Positions 24,491 to 37,400 of a stretch of DNA of 64,000 nucleotides are shown here, in pieces. Made by a program: the position numbers and the translations under genes. The number at the start of each line of letters is the position of its first letter. The first letter of the stretch is position 1. The notes under the pieces are model-generated. The model saw only the letters and a list, made by a program, of their open reading frames with translations, made no database searches and was not told the DNA's origin. Location: contig AP031355.1 in NCBI GenBank assembly GCA_037833965.1, forward strand, positions 10,875,501-10,939,500, read 5' to 3'. Origin of the DNA: Marchantia polymorpha subsp. ruderalis (Eukaryota > Streptophyta > Marchantiopsida > Marchantiales > Marchantiaceae).

Positions 24491-27400
24491 TTTATGTCAA
24501 ATTATTATGTAAATTTAGATAGAAGGTTTATCATGTATAAAAGTTATCAGCATTTTAAAAATAAATAATGAATCAAGCTTTTCCTTCGCAGTATGCCTTT
24601 TTTGGGTAAGTGAACAAGCAAATGCTAGAGCTGATACTCTATTCAAAACAGGAGTATCCAAATAAAGATGCTGAAAAGGAATTTGAATCCTCTTAGAAAT
24701 TAAAAAATCAGACAAGTAATAGGAAAAAACCATTTAACTTAAGACGCGATATTAATTTCAGTGCGAATTTTTCACTAAGAGTAACATCTAAATATTCCTA
24801 AATTTGTCTACAGATATACAATTCTATATGTATGTTGGTAAATTTATTTTTAATTTTCTATTATTTTAAAATTCATTGTATCTATATGATGTATTTAAAT
24901 TTTTAGTATCACATCAGTTGATGATAACATCAAGCATATAGAGTTTTCATAATCTTGAATGTTAAGACAACTGTTGACTACGCTTTGTAACTACAACATC
25001 TTCTGTTTTTTTCTCTGATGGCTTTGACATTTTTCATTTACGCCATGAGTCGCCGTTTCCCAGTATAGAATTTACAGTAATCATTACTACTTGCTCACTT
25101 GTACGAGATTAGTTTGTTAGTTGAGGATCCAGAGACTACCAGTCTCAAACTGATGGTCACCCTCATGGTTCAGAAATAGTTTACTCTACATTTAACTTCA
25201 ATCTTCATCTGTTTTAACATAATCTCTCAAGTTGTTCATTCAGTACAAGAATGTATTGAACGTCTTGGCTTTGCTAGGTTATAGTGAATATTATAGTCTC
25301 TTGAGAAATGCATAATGAATCATCTGCTCTGGATACTGAAGCAGCACCCTTCTTCTCAAAACTGGAGCTGCAACAGTTTGAAGGGTATTTCACTGGGACT
25401 TTTTTACTGGTGTTGAAAGCCATCATTGTTCTCTGGAGTATAGACACACTAACTTTTGGACTGGCATTTTACTAGCTTCAATATGAGAATAGATAGAATT
25501 ACTCCTTTGTATGTTATCTCAGTGCAAAATTTTTTACTAAATGAATCGTTATATCCTGAAAAAGCTACTGTTTCTGATCTGTCAGTTAACAAGGGCTACA
25601 TTGGCAGTGATATCTAACAAATTTGAGTTTGATTACTGACTACATGAAACAATTAAAATTTAGAACTGCCCCGGTTCTTTGTCATACTCCTTTGAACTTG
25701 TATTCACTATTGATTTTCAGCCCCTCAAACCCTAAGAAATGAAAGCAAACAAGAATTTTTTTAAATACTAAACAATTACTTAATCTCTATGTTGTTTCTT
25801 ATGATTTTTCATGAATTTTCAAGCATGTTCAATTTTGGGCACAGTCTTGTAACGAACAGAACATTAGACGATTTAAGAGACTGGATACAACTTAAAAGCC
25901 CTACAATATAGGCGTATTAAGAACTCCTTGAACACTTAGTTGTGGCCCTAATTATTATATTGGTTCTCAATGAGGTCATTTTTTGAAGTACAATTCCGGC
26001 TAACCAGACTTCTGGGTTAAGAGTAATGATTCTATAGAAGATATTCATCTATAATATTTTTTAAGTGCAGAGTAGTCATTATGAGCTTACCTTAACAAGT
26101 AAATAACTTCAGATACATACTTCTTATATAGCCTAGACTTTGATTCAATCTAAGTTGACAGTTGGTAGTCTGAAACCTATTTCTTAGTAGAAAGTGAGTC
26201 AAACTATCAGGTTTATTCAATTGACGTATATGATCATCGACTGATAAGAAAGAATTTTAAAATTACTTAATTGCAAGTTTAACTTGGAAGCTGAAAGAAC
26301 TGTTGTATGTACAGCTATAAATTTCAAATAAGATATCAGGCGTCATACATTGAAGAAAGAACTCTACTAGTGCTTCGTGTGCCAAGTCTCTTGGCTTCGT
26401 TTGCTTGAAATCCCCAGCTGTATAGAAATTATATCGGATATATACCAAAATAATATTGAATCTTCAATCTATGAACAGCAGCGACCACCAGCCTTGGAAT
26501 GTTTTTTATTCTGCTATTGATTGTCTTACATCGAAGATTCCAGGTATCCAGAAATGAGCTTCATGTTCTTCATAAAGTTGCTTTTTCTCCCTGGATATCA
26601 CAAAATTTTCGAAAAGCAATTGCCCAAGCTTTATAGTTCTAAAATCCTTGGAAGATTCAAAAAACGCTACTATCCATTTTGAAAAAACAGAGAGCTACTG
26701 AATCGGTTTATATATATATATATATATATATGTTTAAGTTACTCGAGTTTCGGAAAAATTTTGTAGAAATTACTTAATATTTCGTTGGAATACTAGATGC
26801 TATTAGAACTATTGAACCATATTCATCTAAAGCGCTAGAAAACAAATCGATCGGGCGGGTAATTTCAGATCATATATTGCTCCACGAGATCAAATTGATA
26901 TTTTCAGGATAAATTTCTGAAAAAATATACAATTTTGTCACCAGGCTAGAAATCCTAAAATGGCACCTTCTATTTCTATAGAAAGAAAAGGTATTCATAT
27001 TATAAACCTTACCTAAAAAGCTAAATATTTATCTGAAGCTTCTGATTTAGTTGCAAATGCGTGAAGCAAAGGAAAACAATAACTATTTGACTCTGCAGGT
27101 CAATATATGGCTTCATAACAAGCGCATTTGTCCCATTCTACACCTATTTCTAGCGTTTTAGGCATATCAATCGTCCAGCCTGCATCCCTTTAAGAAAATA
27201 GGGTTAAGTTACAGTCAAGACTGAAATATATCGCATGGAATTTTTATCTCTGTCTTGTTCAACGTGAAGTGGAGCTGAACTGCAATATCCACGAAAATTG
27301 GAGCAGTTAGTGTGAGAAAAAAAAATTGCACAGATTTTATGATACTTTTTAATATTCTGATTATATTCATGATTTTTTCTCCTTTATTCTGCATCGTACA

Positions 27401-28420
27401 CTGGACATGAATGTCTTCATCCATTGCGACCTCAGGTTCTTCATCTGAAGGAAAAACCTGCTGATAGTGAATATTTATATTTATAAGTTTTGTGTGTGTG
27501 TGAGAGAGAGAAAGAGTGCTTTCAGTTTGGAATTGAATTGCTGTTCTTGGACATCAATTTAGCACATGATCCAACACTCCAATCGCCGCACTCTCCCAGC
27601 ATTCGTCCCATATACTCGTCCAATCAGTATTGAAATTTGTCTGATATAGGTATGATTTGATGATGCAGTGTACGTGAATGTTTTTTTGTTCCAATTCAAG
27701 TGTAAGGAAGAAAGTGTATTTTGAATAAATTCTATCTTACACATTCATAGCTTCGAGATATAAGCTTGGACATGCAACCTTAAAGGCTCGATGATCGAAA
27801 GATAGAAAAGCACGACACTGGAATATTATTGCACCCTCACCTCGCTGAATATTATTCTTAATTGCCTTGACTCCAAAAAAATTAAAAAATTTGGAGTCCC
27901 GACATATAGTTGGTCATCTTTGCACCAAACTTACTAAGTTTCCAGATTGTGACCCACCGTCATCCGATTTCATGTATTAAGCATATCAGTAATTAATCTC
28001 AGGAGAGATCACCTTGTACATCGTTTCTCCATTGTTGTCGTTGAACAGTTAAAGATACCGCTGTTTAGACGGAATTAAGTGAGGTGTAGATCACTTGTCC
28101 AAGTATAATGAACAAATATTATACATCTTCTGAAGGACATCTACCTATAGTTTCCTTCTTGACAATACACCTTACGTGAAAGCCTATGCACCTGCTCTCT
28201 AACCAAGCAAAACTTATAATATACATCCTGTTTTGACCTCAAATTCTCGCCAAAAAAATTGTTCAGCTATCTAAGGTAAGTACTTAACTATCCTCGTAAT
28301 AGAAGTACATACAGAAGACCGAGTCTAATAGCTAACCATCTACATTAATCTGTACACCCTTTGGGCTCACATTAAAACCCCTATTGTACACAAAGTGAAA
28401 CTATCTTGTTCTTGATTCAC
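24491..28420. other. Very AT-rich spacer, no gene seen
   Basis: From about 24490 the sequence becomes strongly AT-rich, and no frame longer than about 70 codons looks coding. It includes a (TA)n run at about 26707-26731, a mixed (TG)n(AG)n run at about 27490-27512, and a 9-bp inverted repeat around GACTCCAAA (27869-27877 with 27890-27898). The last few hundred bases probably carry the 3' untranslated region of the minus-strand gene ending at 28421. Confidence 0.6.
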
Positions 28421-31400
28421 TTACATAAGGCTAATCCTACTGCAGGTATTGTTTCTGCCTTTTATCATTTCTTGTACAAACCTATCTATCAAATCACACA
28501 ATATTCCCTGAGCTAGATCAGAAACCACATCTCTTGCTTCTTCAGGGCATATCTCCCATTGTTCCTCATCCAAAACCTTGCCAACCACCTTGTCAATATC
28601 AGGGCCATGTTTCAAAGCCGTGCTTCCATGCTCAACTATTCTACTTGTGACAGCGTTCACGAGGTTACCACCATCAACTGCCAAAGTACTGTTCAAATGA
28701 GACTGCTGAACTGTAACAGAAATCTTAATAAGCGACTCATTGACCAAGTCTGACAGCAGTTTGTTGTGGAGCTGCCATTCGCTCTGGTTTAAGGTGCCAA
28801 ATCTACTGCTGCGCTCAGTCTCCATCACTCGTCTGTAGATTTCTTGGCCAACTGGAACATTTGAGTCAAACCAGTTTGAAGGACTTGGATCATTGAGAAG
28901 ACGGGAAAGCTCTAGAGTTTTATGTACATAAGACTGGACGTAATCTTTGCTGTTGAGAAGAGGAATAGCCGTCTCAGTTGTAGCTCTATGCAGAAAACTG
29001 AAATCGTCAAAGTTATCCTTTGAAGTATAACCATTATGGAAGGTTCCAGTGAGTGCTTCATTTTCCGAGATCGATGACGATTTTTTGAAAACTGAACTCA
29101 GAGGGTGTGGCCTCAATCCTTCCACCTCTAAAAACGAACCAGCCTTATGTTTCACAGAGGCTGCTCTCCAACCTGTTGGCAGGAAGTGTTTCAGGACTAC
29201 CACAAATCCTCTTTTTGATCTGCTCTTGTTCTTCGATTTTGTTGTTTTTGATACGGTCAATGTCTGATTGGCGTCTCTTGCTGTTTGAGAAATTGACTTT
29301 GATGGACAGGCATATTCTGGAAAAACGTTTGAAACAATTTAGTACAGAATATGAAAGCTTGATGTACAAGATGTTTACAGGTGAATACATCTCCGTCTAA
29401 CCAATGCACAAGGCCGATGTATATATTTCTGATGTAACGTAATTTGATCCAATTATCAAGACATCTTTCTACACCATTTCTCAAATCTTGAAAATACAAA
29501 GAGAATGGATTACCGGATAATCCCTCTGCCAGCAAAGTTTCAAAGAGCATCTCAGTCAAAGTGTCTGCCATCATATTGTGCTTCCCCGTCCTGTTTGCTG
29601 CTGTTTGCAGTTTGATATCCTCCAGAGTTCCATCAAGGTCTTGAGATCCACCAGATCCATCAAGAGAACAGATGCTATCTTGGTCATGACCTGTCACGGT
29701 ACTACTATCTTCTGAAGAAAACCTGCACAGCTTTTGTTCGTTGCTGTCCTGAGTTTCAACAGCGTAGGGCATTTCGAAATTCATATATTCCGCCTGTTGT
29801 CCTCCCGGTATGCAGGATCCTTCATTGTAACTACTGGAGCTTTCATTATCTTCAACTACCTTCAGCTGTGAATTCTCCACCAGGCGATCTTCACACGCGA
29901 CCTCCAAGGTACTGTTTTCTCCTGACAGACTCAGCTCTTCATCAAAAATACTGCTATTGGAATGATGCAAGCGTCCTTGTCTCATCTCTGGAATCTGCAG
30001 GGAGATGGCTAGCGCAGAAGCCATCTGAGGTACAGAGGTGGTTACAGAGTTCATGAATTCTCGAAATTCTAGTAACTCCGTTTCTTTCGATGTCGTTTCT
30101 CGCAAACCACATGATTTTTTGGTTCCCAATTCAACTTGCCTTTCAAACCGTTCGGTATGTTCTGGAGCAAAAGGAACAATTTGAATATCACTGAGTGAGT
30201 CCGCGGGAAGAACCAACCCTGGTTTGCAAGATTGGTGAGCGGATCTTGAGGAAGGCAGGAATTCAATGTTCTCTTCTTGCACGGTGAAGTTCTCCGTGAT
30301 CTGGTCTAGTCTTGAAAGATTCACAATCTCAGACTCTTTAGCGCCCTCTGGATCACATGTAATGGATTGGTCGCTTGGGTCATCCTCTGCAGTTTCTGAT
30401 GACCCTGAAAAAAAATTGTGTGGTAAGCCACAAGAGAAAGACGAGTCTTTTTTTGTCACTTCCTTAGTATCATCATTACAGTCCAAGGAAGGGAATTTTC
30501 CAGGATTATTATCTACTACTGAAGAACTGGTAATCACTCTTGAGACCTGAGATGCCCTGTCGAGAAGCTCTGAGCCACTTGAGAGGAAGCATTCCACAAG
30601 TCTAGAGGCTTCTTCTGACAACCACGATGTACATGGTTGACTCTTTTGACTGGTAAAGTCTCCAGCAGTTGGAGGAGTTGTTGAAATGTGCTCTCCTCCT
30701 TGTGATTTTGACTGCTCTAAGTGAGTCCTGACAACCTCTACCCCGTCAAACCGTTCGTCACCACTTGGATTAGAAATTTTTTGATAAGTCTCCATTCTCC
30801 CATGACCTTCCGACCAAGAACTCTGAGTGTCAAGATCGAGGTGTTCAAATCCCTTGGATACCGCAGCCATGCATTCCTCGTGTCTAACTTCCCCTAGATT
30901 ACTTAAAAGGATAGGCGTTGATGCGCTACTGTCGTCAAGCTTCACATAGTCACGAGGACAAATACTTTCGGTGAGATCCCCGCCTTCATTGCTCTTGGTC
31001 AAGACAATTTCTCCTCGTTTATCCACAATATTGTTGGGATTCTCCGTTCTCAAATCTGTCTCAGAGCCACAGACTGACACTTTCAAGGAATCGGTCCCCA
31101 ACCCGCAGGACATTTCTGTTAATTTCCAGCTGGTCGCATCAAGAGGTGAGTGGACCTTCAGAATTTCCCCACCTTTGGTTCCTTTTGAAATACTTCTATC
31201 CAAATTCTCTCCATCAAGTTCGGATTCAAATTCTTCCAGTTCCTCGCTAACATCAGACTCTTCAGACTTATTAGATACATTTCTCCCTCCAATTCCGTAC
31301 AAGGATGGGAAGAGATTCAGTGGTTGTCTCGGTGGAGACCTCAAGATATCCAGATTTAGTAATGGCGTTGAAAGTTGGCCGCTATATTGCAGATCAGCTT

Positions 31401-34400
31401 TTTCTTCTTCCTTAGTCGTCGTGATCGACTCACCTGTACACTTTGATCCAAATCTTGGGGACGTGCAGTCTTTGCTGTCTTCTGCGGTCACGGTGATGTG
31501 TATGTCTCTTGCCAAACGTAATTGCTTGTCATTTGTAAGAAGGCCGAAGCTATTGGAGCAAAGAAATCCTTGCTGCTCCTCAGATGTCAATGTCTCATCC
31601 CTCACAGGTTCTCCTCTGTCCAGAGACATACCTGCCAATGTCTCCGATGGCATCGAGTCTTTTGAGAGGAGAACGGGTGAAAGTACTCTTTTCCAACTTC
31701 CTCTTGCATCATCGCCTTTGTTACCAAGTTCTTTAAACCCGATGTTGTCCTTTGACATTAAAAAACTTGGTTCCAGTAAGATGGACCTCTGACATGTTTC
31801 TTTCACATGCGAACAATCACGAAATATGTCCCCACGTGCTGTGCCAAGTTCATCAATGACTTCTGGCACATCCGTCCGAGTGATAAGTTCTGTAAATAAG
31901 ACTCTTGCAACATCTTCAACCTGCGAGGACCTCACTTGGACAGCTGGAGCCAACGGATTCTGCGGGGATGAAGATGGCACTTGTAGTGAACGGTTTTTCT
32001 CATTATTCTGGAGTAGCGCAACCAATTTTTCCCAGTGCTTTTTCCCTCTGTTTCGAGAGTCATGAAAATCATATCGAAGACCGTCCATTATGTCAGCACA
32101 TGTTTCTTCTTCTCTTCTTTTGGTCAAAGGTGGGCACAACTGTCGCTCGGGTAAACCCTGCTCGACGATCTCAAGACGTAATTCTGCACTTTGATGTAAG
32201 TCTGCTGACGACTTGGCTTCCTCTGCCATAACACTCTTACCGGAGTCTTCTAGGGGCCCGTAGCTCCTCAAAGGAGCGTTTGCCATGCTGATGGAATAGC
32301 CTTGAGGTAGAGGGAGTCCATAGTGTGGAAGCTTATTTTGCGGATTTCTAATAAATCCATTGTTTTTTTGGGAGGCAGAGATCATCTCTGAACACTCATC
32401 TGTCATCAACCCCTCGGCCATTCGAATCGAAGGTCTTGGACTCTGCTGAGTGGGCATCAAACCTTTGATTTCCAATGGAACGCTCTCTGGGTGGTAATGG
32501 CGCATTCTGTCAAGTCTTCTGCGCATTACCAGCTCATTCAAATTGTCCGTGGACAAATGTCCAGATGTCAAATGGACATCAGTGTACGAAGGGTCTGTGA
32601 GAAGTTTTGTCTGACGGTCTTGTAGCAGGCATGTCGCGCTTTCTGCAGCCTCAAGAACAGACATTCTGTCCTCTTTGGAGCGGTTCAGAGGAGCTGTTTT
32701 TCGCTGCAAGGGCCTGAAATCTTCTCTTTCCGACTCCTCCGACAAGTTTTGAGGTATTTCAGAACTTGCTCTCCTTGGCTGCCCAATCCTGTAAGCTTCA
32801 TAAATCGAACAGTTATCATCTTGGAGGCTGGTCAGGTCAGCGCTTTTTCTCTCAGAATTTGATGCAAACAACTCACTAACTGCATCAATCAGGCTATCTG
32901 TTGATACTGGCGAGAATTCGGATTTTTCCTGTGGGGCCATCGAGTCCTTGAGTGTCGAAGGAATCTCCTGTCCAATCTGCCCGAGTAGTTTGGGATGCTG
33001 TAACATCGGGCCGATGACAGCGGCACTTTCCATTTTTCTGGGATCCTCATCTTTCTTTGAGCTTGATGATGAATCTTCCGTCATATTATCAGTCTTTGAA
33101 GTGCGGTTTGTTGGCTGTTGGACTGGCAGGCTTGGATTGCTGACGCAAGAATTACTGTTACTCTTCTCTTTATTTCCATGTCTTAAACTTGATGGCAATT
33201 GGCTCGAGTGAATGTTGTCGTTGATGATCGGTGGCCTAGTCCTAATATTTCCTTGTTTCCAATCCTCTGAGCTTGACGGTGAGTCATCCACCACGTTCTC
33301 CACTTCTGAGCATTTTTGTGATTGAAGGTGTGACGGAATTTTCGTAGTGATGGGAACTTCATCGGCCTCCCTTTCGTTTGGTATAGGTTCATCCTCTGCT
33401 GACTCATTCTCCTTACAATTGAGCAACCATTCGTTTTGTATAATTGGAGAAGTAGAATGCTTCCAGGGGGGGAGTTCAGTCTTGGAAACACCTGCCGTTG
33501 TTCGAAAAAGAGAGCTTCCAAATTGAAGACTGCTGCAGACACCCTCTCGATACCCTTGAGCATCTCTACTGCCCAATTTGATGTCGCCAATAGGTTGTTC
33601 GCCACCATCAGCCTTATCTTTCTCTACCATAAGCTTATCTTCTTCTCCTGTAATCTGTAGGGCATGGATCGATCTTCTGCCTCGAGGTACGCTTTCTACG
33701 CTGGTTTCCTGAATTTTTGAGTCATGTGCTGGTGCGACGCCTGAACTTCTTGGCGTCGAACCGCTGTCCATCATGTCGTCCTTCATTACAGGTACCCCCC
33801 ACGTCGTATCCTTCACATGAGATCTATCATCCCTATTTGAGAGAGCTCCAATCTTCTTCTCTTGCACGCAGTTTGTGAAGTCCTCAACAGCTTCTAAGAG
33901 AGTATTGTACTTCATAGCCACATTAAATGACAGAATCTCATTTTCTTCGTTCTGTGAAGTTGGTTTCAGCTGTCTAGATGCGCTAGTATTGGCCCGATGC
34001 TCCAAATATCTCGAAGAACGGCTTTTCAACTGGGGAGATTTTGAAGTTACTGTTGCCTCTCCTCCTCCGTGAGTTACAGCACCAAACTGTCTCCATGGTA
34101 TCCTTCCTGTGCTGTTCTCTGATCCCTCGTCAACGAATTCATCTTGAGGGCTAATACCTTCGCAATTCATAACTTCTTCTGATATTTCAGTTGGAATCTC
34201 AGCATTGGGCTTGCCTTTCTCTCCGCTTTCTTTTGGTCTCTCATCTAAGAGCTTAGGCTGTCTAAGAAATGTGTGATACTGATTTTCATATCTTTCTCCA
34301 ACATTATGAACCTCATCTAAGCTCCTCGTGTTAGACATTTCCCCATCCATCTCTATGTCCTCAGTTATGAACGACTCAGAATATGTAGAGTTTGTCCTTC

Positions 34401-37400
34401 TGCTGTCTAAAGTCTTACAAGGGGTTGATCCCGCTGACTCAGGTAAACACGGATGTGTTATCTGCTTGGGTAAATCTGAAAGAGCCCGATTTGCAGAAAG
34501 AGGACAGGACAAGTTAATACTGGCCGTGTCATCAGGCAAAACCCCACCATTATCAGAGCTGCCGATGCACCTCGCAGAAGCTTTAATTGGCTTTTCAGGT
34601 GCAATAATTGTGAAAGCAATTTGGTCGCATTCTCGGTCTTTAGCATCGAAAACTGAGTGCTTCGTTTGAAGTTTTGCTCTTGTTCTCCTAATCTCAGCGT
34701 CAAGTTTCTGTCAGATTCATAACAAGGATACGTTTGGTAAGACAAGCCTCCCCTTAGCTGCATTGCCGAGTCCATTGAACTGAAAGTGGTGCATGTGAAG
34801 TTTTCCTCATACGCTACTGTATCGTAGCGTTTGCTCCTGGCTATTTTGTTGTCTTCATGAAATAGAACTCTCGATACAAGGAGCCTGACTTCCATATGTG
34901 CTTGATTATGGAATTTTGATGTACCCTAGGATAACGCGAAGAGCTGTTTCTAAGCAATTAGTGGCCAATTTCGATTATCATTGATTTACTCTTCGCATAC
35001 TTTACTCCTGAACCCATACTTTACTCCTGAACCGATTCATAAGCATTACAAACCTGCAGCTCAGCCTCTAGTTGATCGCGTCTTGTCCTCAGGTGATACT
35101 CTCGATCATTCCCACGCTTTTGCGGCAACTCAGGCCGAACCTCGACCTCGACATCTGAGAGCATCTCTGAATGTTCCTCTGCAGAATTGTAGTTCATGTA
35201 AGTAACTTTTAAGATCGACAAGTACATGGAGACTCCCTTTCTCTAGCTGGTCAAATCGTTGCCTTTCTCAGAAGAGTGAGAAACTTTCTCATGTTTTGGC
35301 AAAAATATCAATATACACATTGCTATTTCTGTTCAGCTGTGCTAATTCCTAGTGTTTGGTATAATCTTTAAGCTCAGATACAATATACTTGATAGAATTT
35401 CTGAGCGTAAGAGCGTTAAAGCAATCTTGAATAGGTCATTTGAATCCCATTAAGCGATTCAACTAGAAGATTGAAACTGTTCACGCGTTGTGGGGTTACG
35501 ACCAGCAATAAAGGAGGATGATCACAAGTCAGAATCTGGAGTGTATAAACCTCTCTAGAAGCGCTTCAATTTGCACGATGAAACTGCAAGAGAGATTTAA
35601 AAGCTTGTAATGGTGGTACCGTGCAGCAAAGAATTTGTACTGTGGGAAACATTCTTCCTGCAAAAAGAAGGGAGTCTGCTAGAAGGTGACGGAGCACTTG
35701 AACTTATACTGTATTTTTGCTTCTTGTCTTCATGTCCCCTCCTGGTCCATTCAAAGACAGGTTCGCCACTGCCTAATCGAGCTTTCGTCTCGGAGCACAC
35801 CGAATCTCCTTCGATTTTAGATTGATCGGTATCTAGTCTACCCAACCTTCCTTCACGTAAATTTATCATGGAAGTTGAGTCTTTGTCCTCCAAGTTTGTG
35901 CATCTTGTTTCCTCTACGGGATAAACTGCTGCTGTAAACATCATCTCCTCAGACTGCTCTGTTGGGGAGCTCAGCTTTGTGAGAGTTTCAGCTCCTTCAT
36001 CTAGACTTCTGCTGCATGTACTTCCTGAAGAGGCTTTCTGACCTTTCTCGGAAGCACTATGCATCTGACTGATGGCCGCTGATGAGGCCCTGGTTGTCTT
36101 ATTCACCTCTGGCTCAAAAATATGAACATGTTTAAGGGTCTCAGACTTATCATGGCATTCTTCGCTTCCTTCTTGTACCCTAGGATTGTTCCAATTTTGT
36201 ACTTCAGCCAGATTCACCCCCAGGTTTTCCTTTGACTTTTCCGAATCTAAGCTTCCAGACTTTTCAGCTACTGGGCTCTCGTTCCGCAACCCCAGCTCTT
36301 CACCACCCACAATCATCGGTTGAACCTCCACAACAATTCTTTCATCGTCCGTACATTCACCATCAGGCTGAGTCTTGGTCCGAAGACGTCGGGCGTACGT
36401 GATTTTCATTGGGGTGAGTGGAACCAAAAAAGTTTGTCTATGTTCTTCCGACAATCCAGTGAAAGCATTGGAATTATCCGCTGTCTTCTTCTCCATCTGT
36501 AGAAGTAAGACATAACACCATTTTTGCTAAATGACCAGTGCGACCCTCGTTGCCTCAGATTTATTCCAAGAGAGCACTCTTGGAAAATATTTGTACGAAC
36601 GAAATGATTTAAGACGGGAACATTCACTGTTCTCTAATAATACAACCTCGCAGCTTGCAACATCAGATTGTCAGAGCGTTGTTCAACTAATAAAATTTGA
36701 TGTCTGATGTGGACTTATCTAGTTCCTCGGGCTCGCGGTCTCGTCTTCTCAGAAGTAGTAAGGCCTGAGATCGTGAACGAGAGGTCGTAATGGCGTATGA
36801 CTTGAGATGTAGGCGTTTCTATATAAGGTTCTCGAGCGGGAACTTCTTTCTTAATTGGGAACTCAGATTCCGTCTCGAGGCAGATCCATTTTATTCAGAC
36901 TCAATCAACCTTTCATAGGTCGATACTCAATTGCAGGTTCTGATAGGAGCAGCAAAAGGTGTACTTACAGAAACCTCAATCTATATCAGACTGATGGATG
37001 GATGGCATTCACATGTTTAGAAAGCAACTAGGATAGAGACATCACCTTACCTCTGAAAATGTACCTCCACTCAAGTCTGCCGAAGTTTTCTTAAGTTCTC
37101 GGTCGTCTTTTTGTGTCTCGAATCTGCACGTATCCAATGAAGCTCAGAGCAATGACGGAAAACGCCACTCAGTTCCGTGGGGAGAAAATAATAAAGACAT
37201 GTACAATGTGACTATGGACATCATTATGATGGGGCCTTCACAAGAGCTGTACAATAAAATGAGAACTAAGGACTGAAGAACTGAAGAAACTACAAGATTG
37301 AAACCACAGCAAGATTTTCGGTTTATTCACATAGATCCAAATTTTTTTCTATTTGTAGTTTGTTCACATTGACCCGGATTCTTCAACCTCACGTAGCTAG

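Noticed and set aside
26707-26731. Palindromic AT stretch
   Set aside because: It is a plain (TA)n microsatellite, so self-complementarity is trivial.
30971-31792. 273-codon plus-strand open frame
   Set aside because: It is antisense to the large exon of the DUF4378 gene; the opposite frame fits a phase-consistent ten-exon model.
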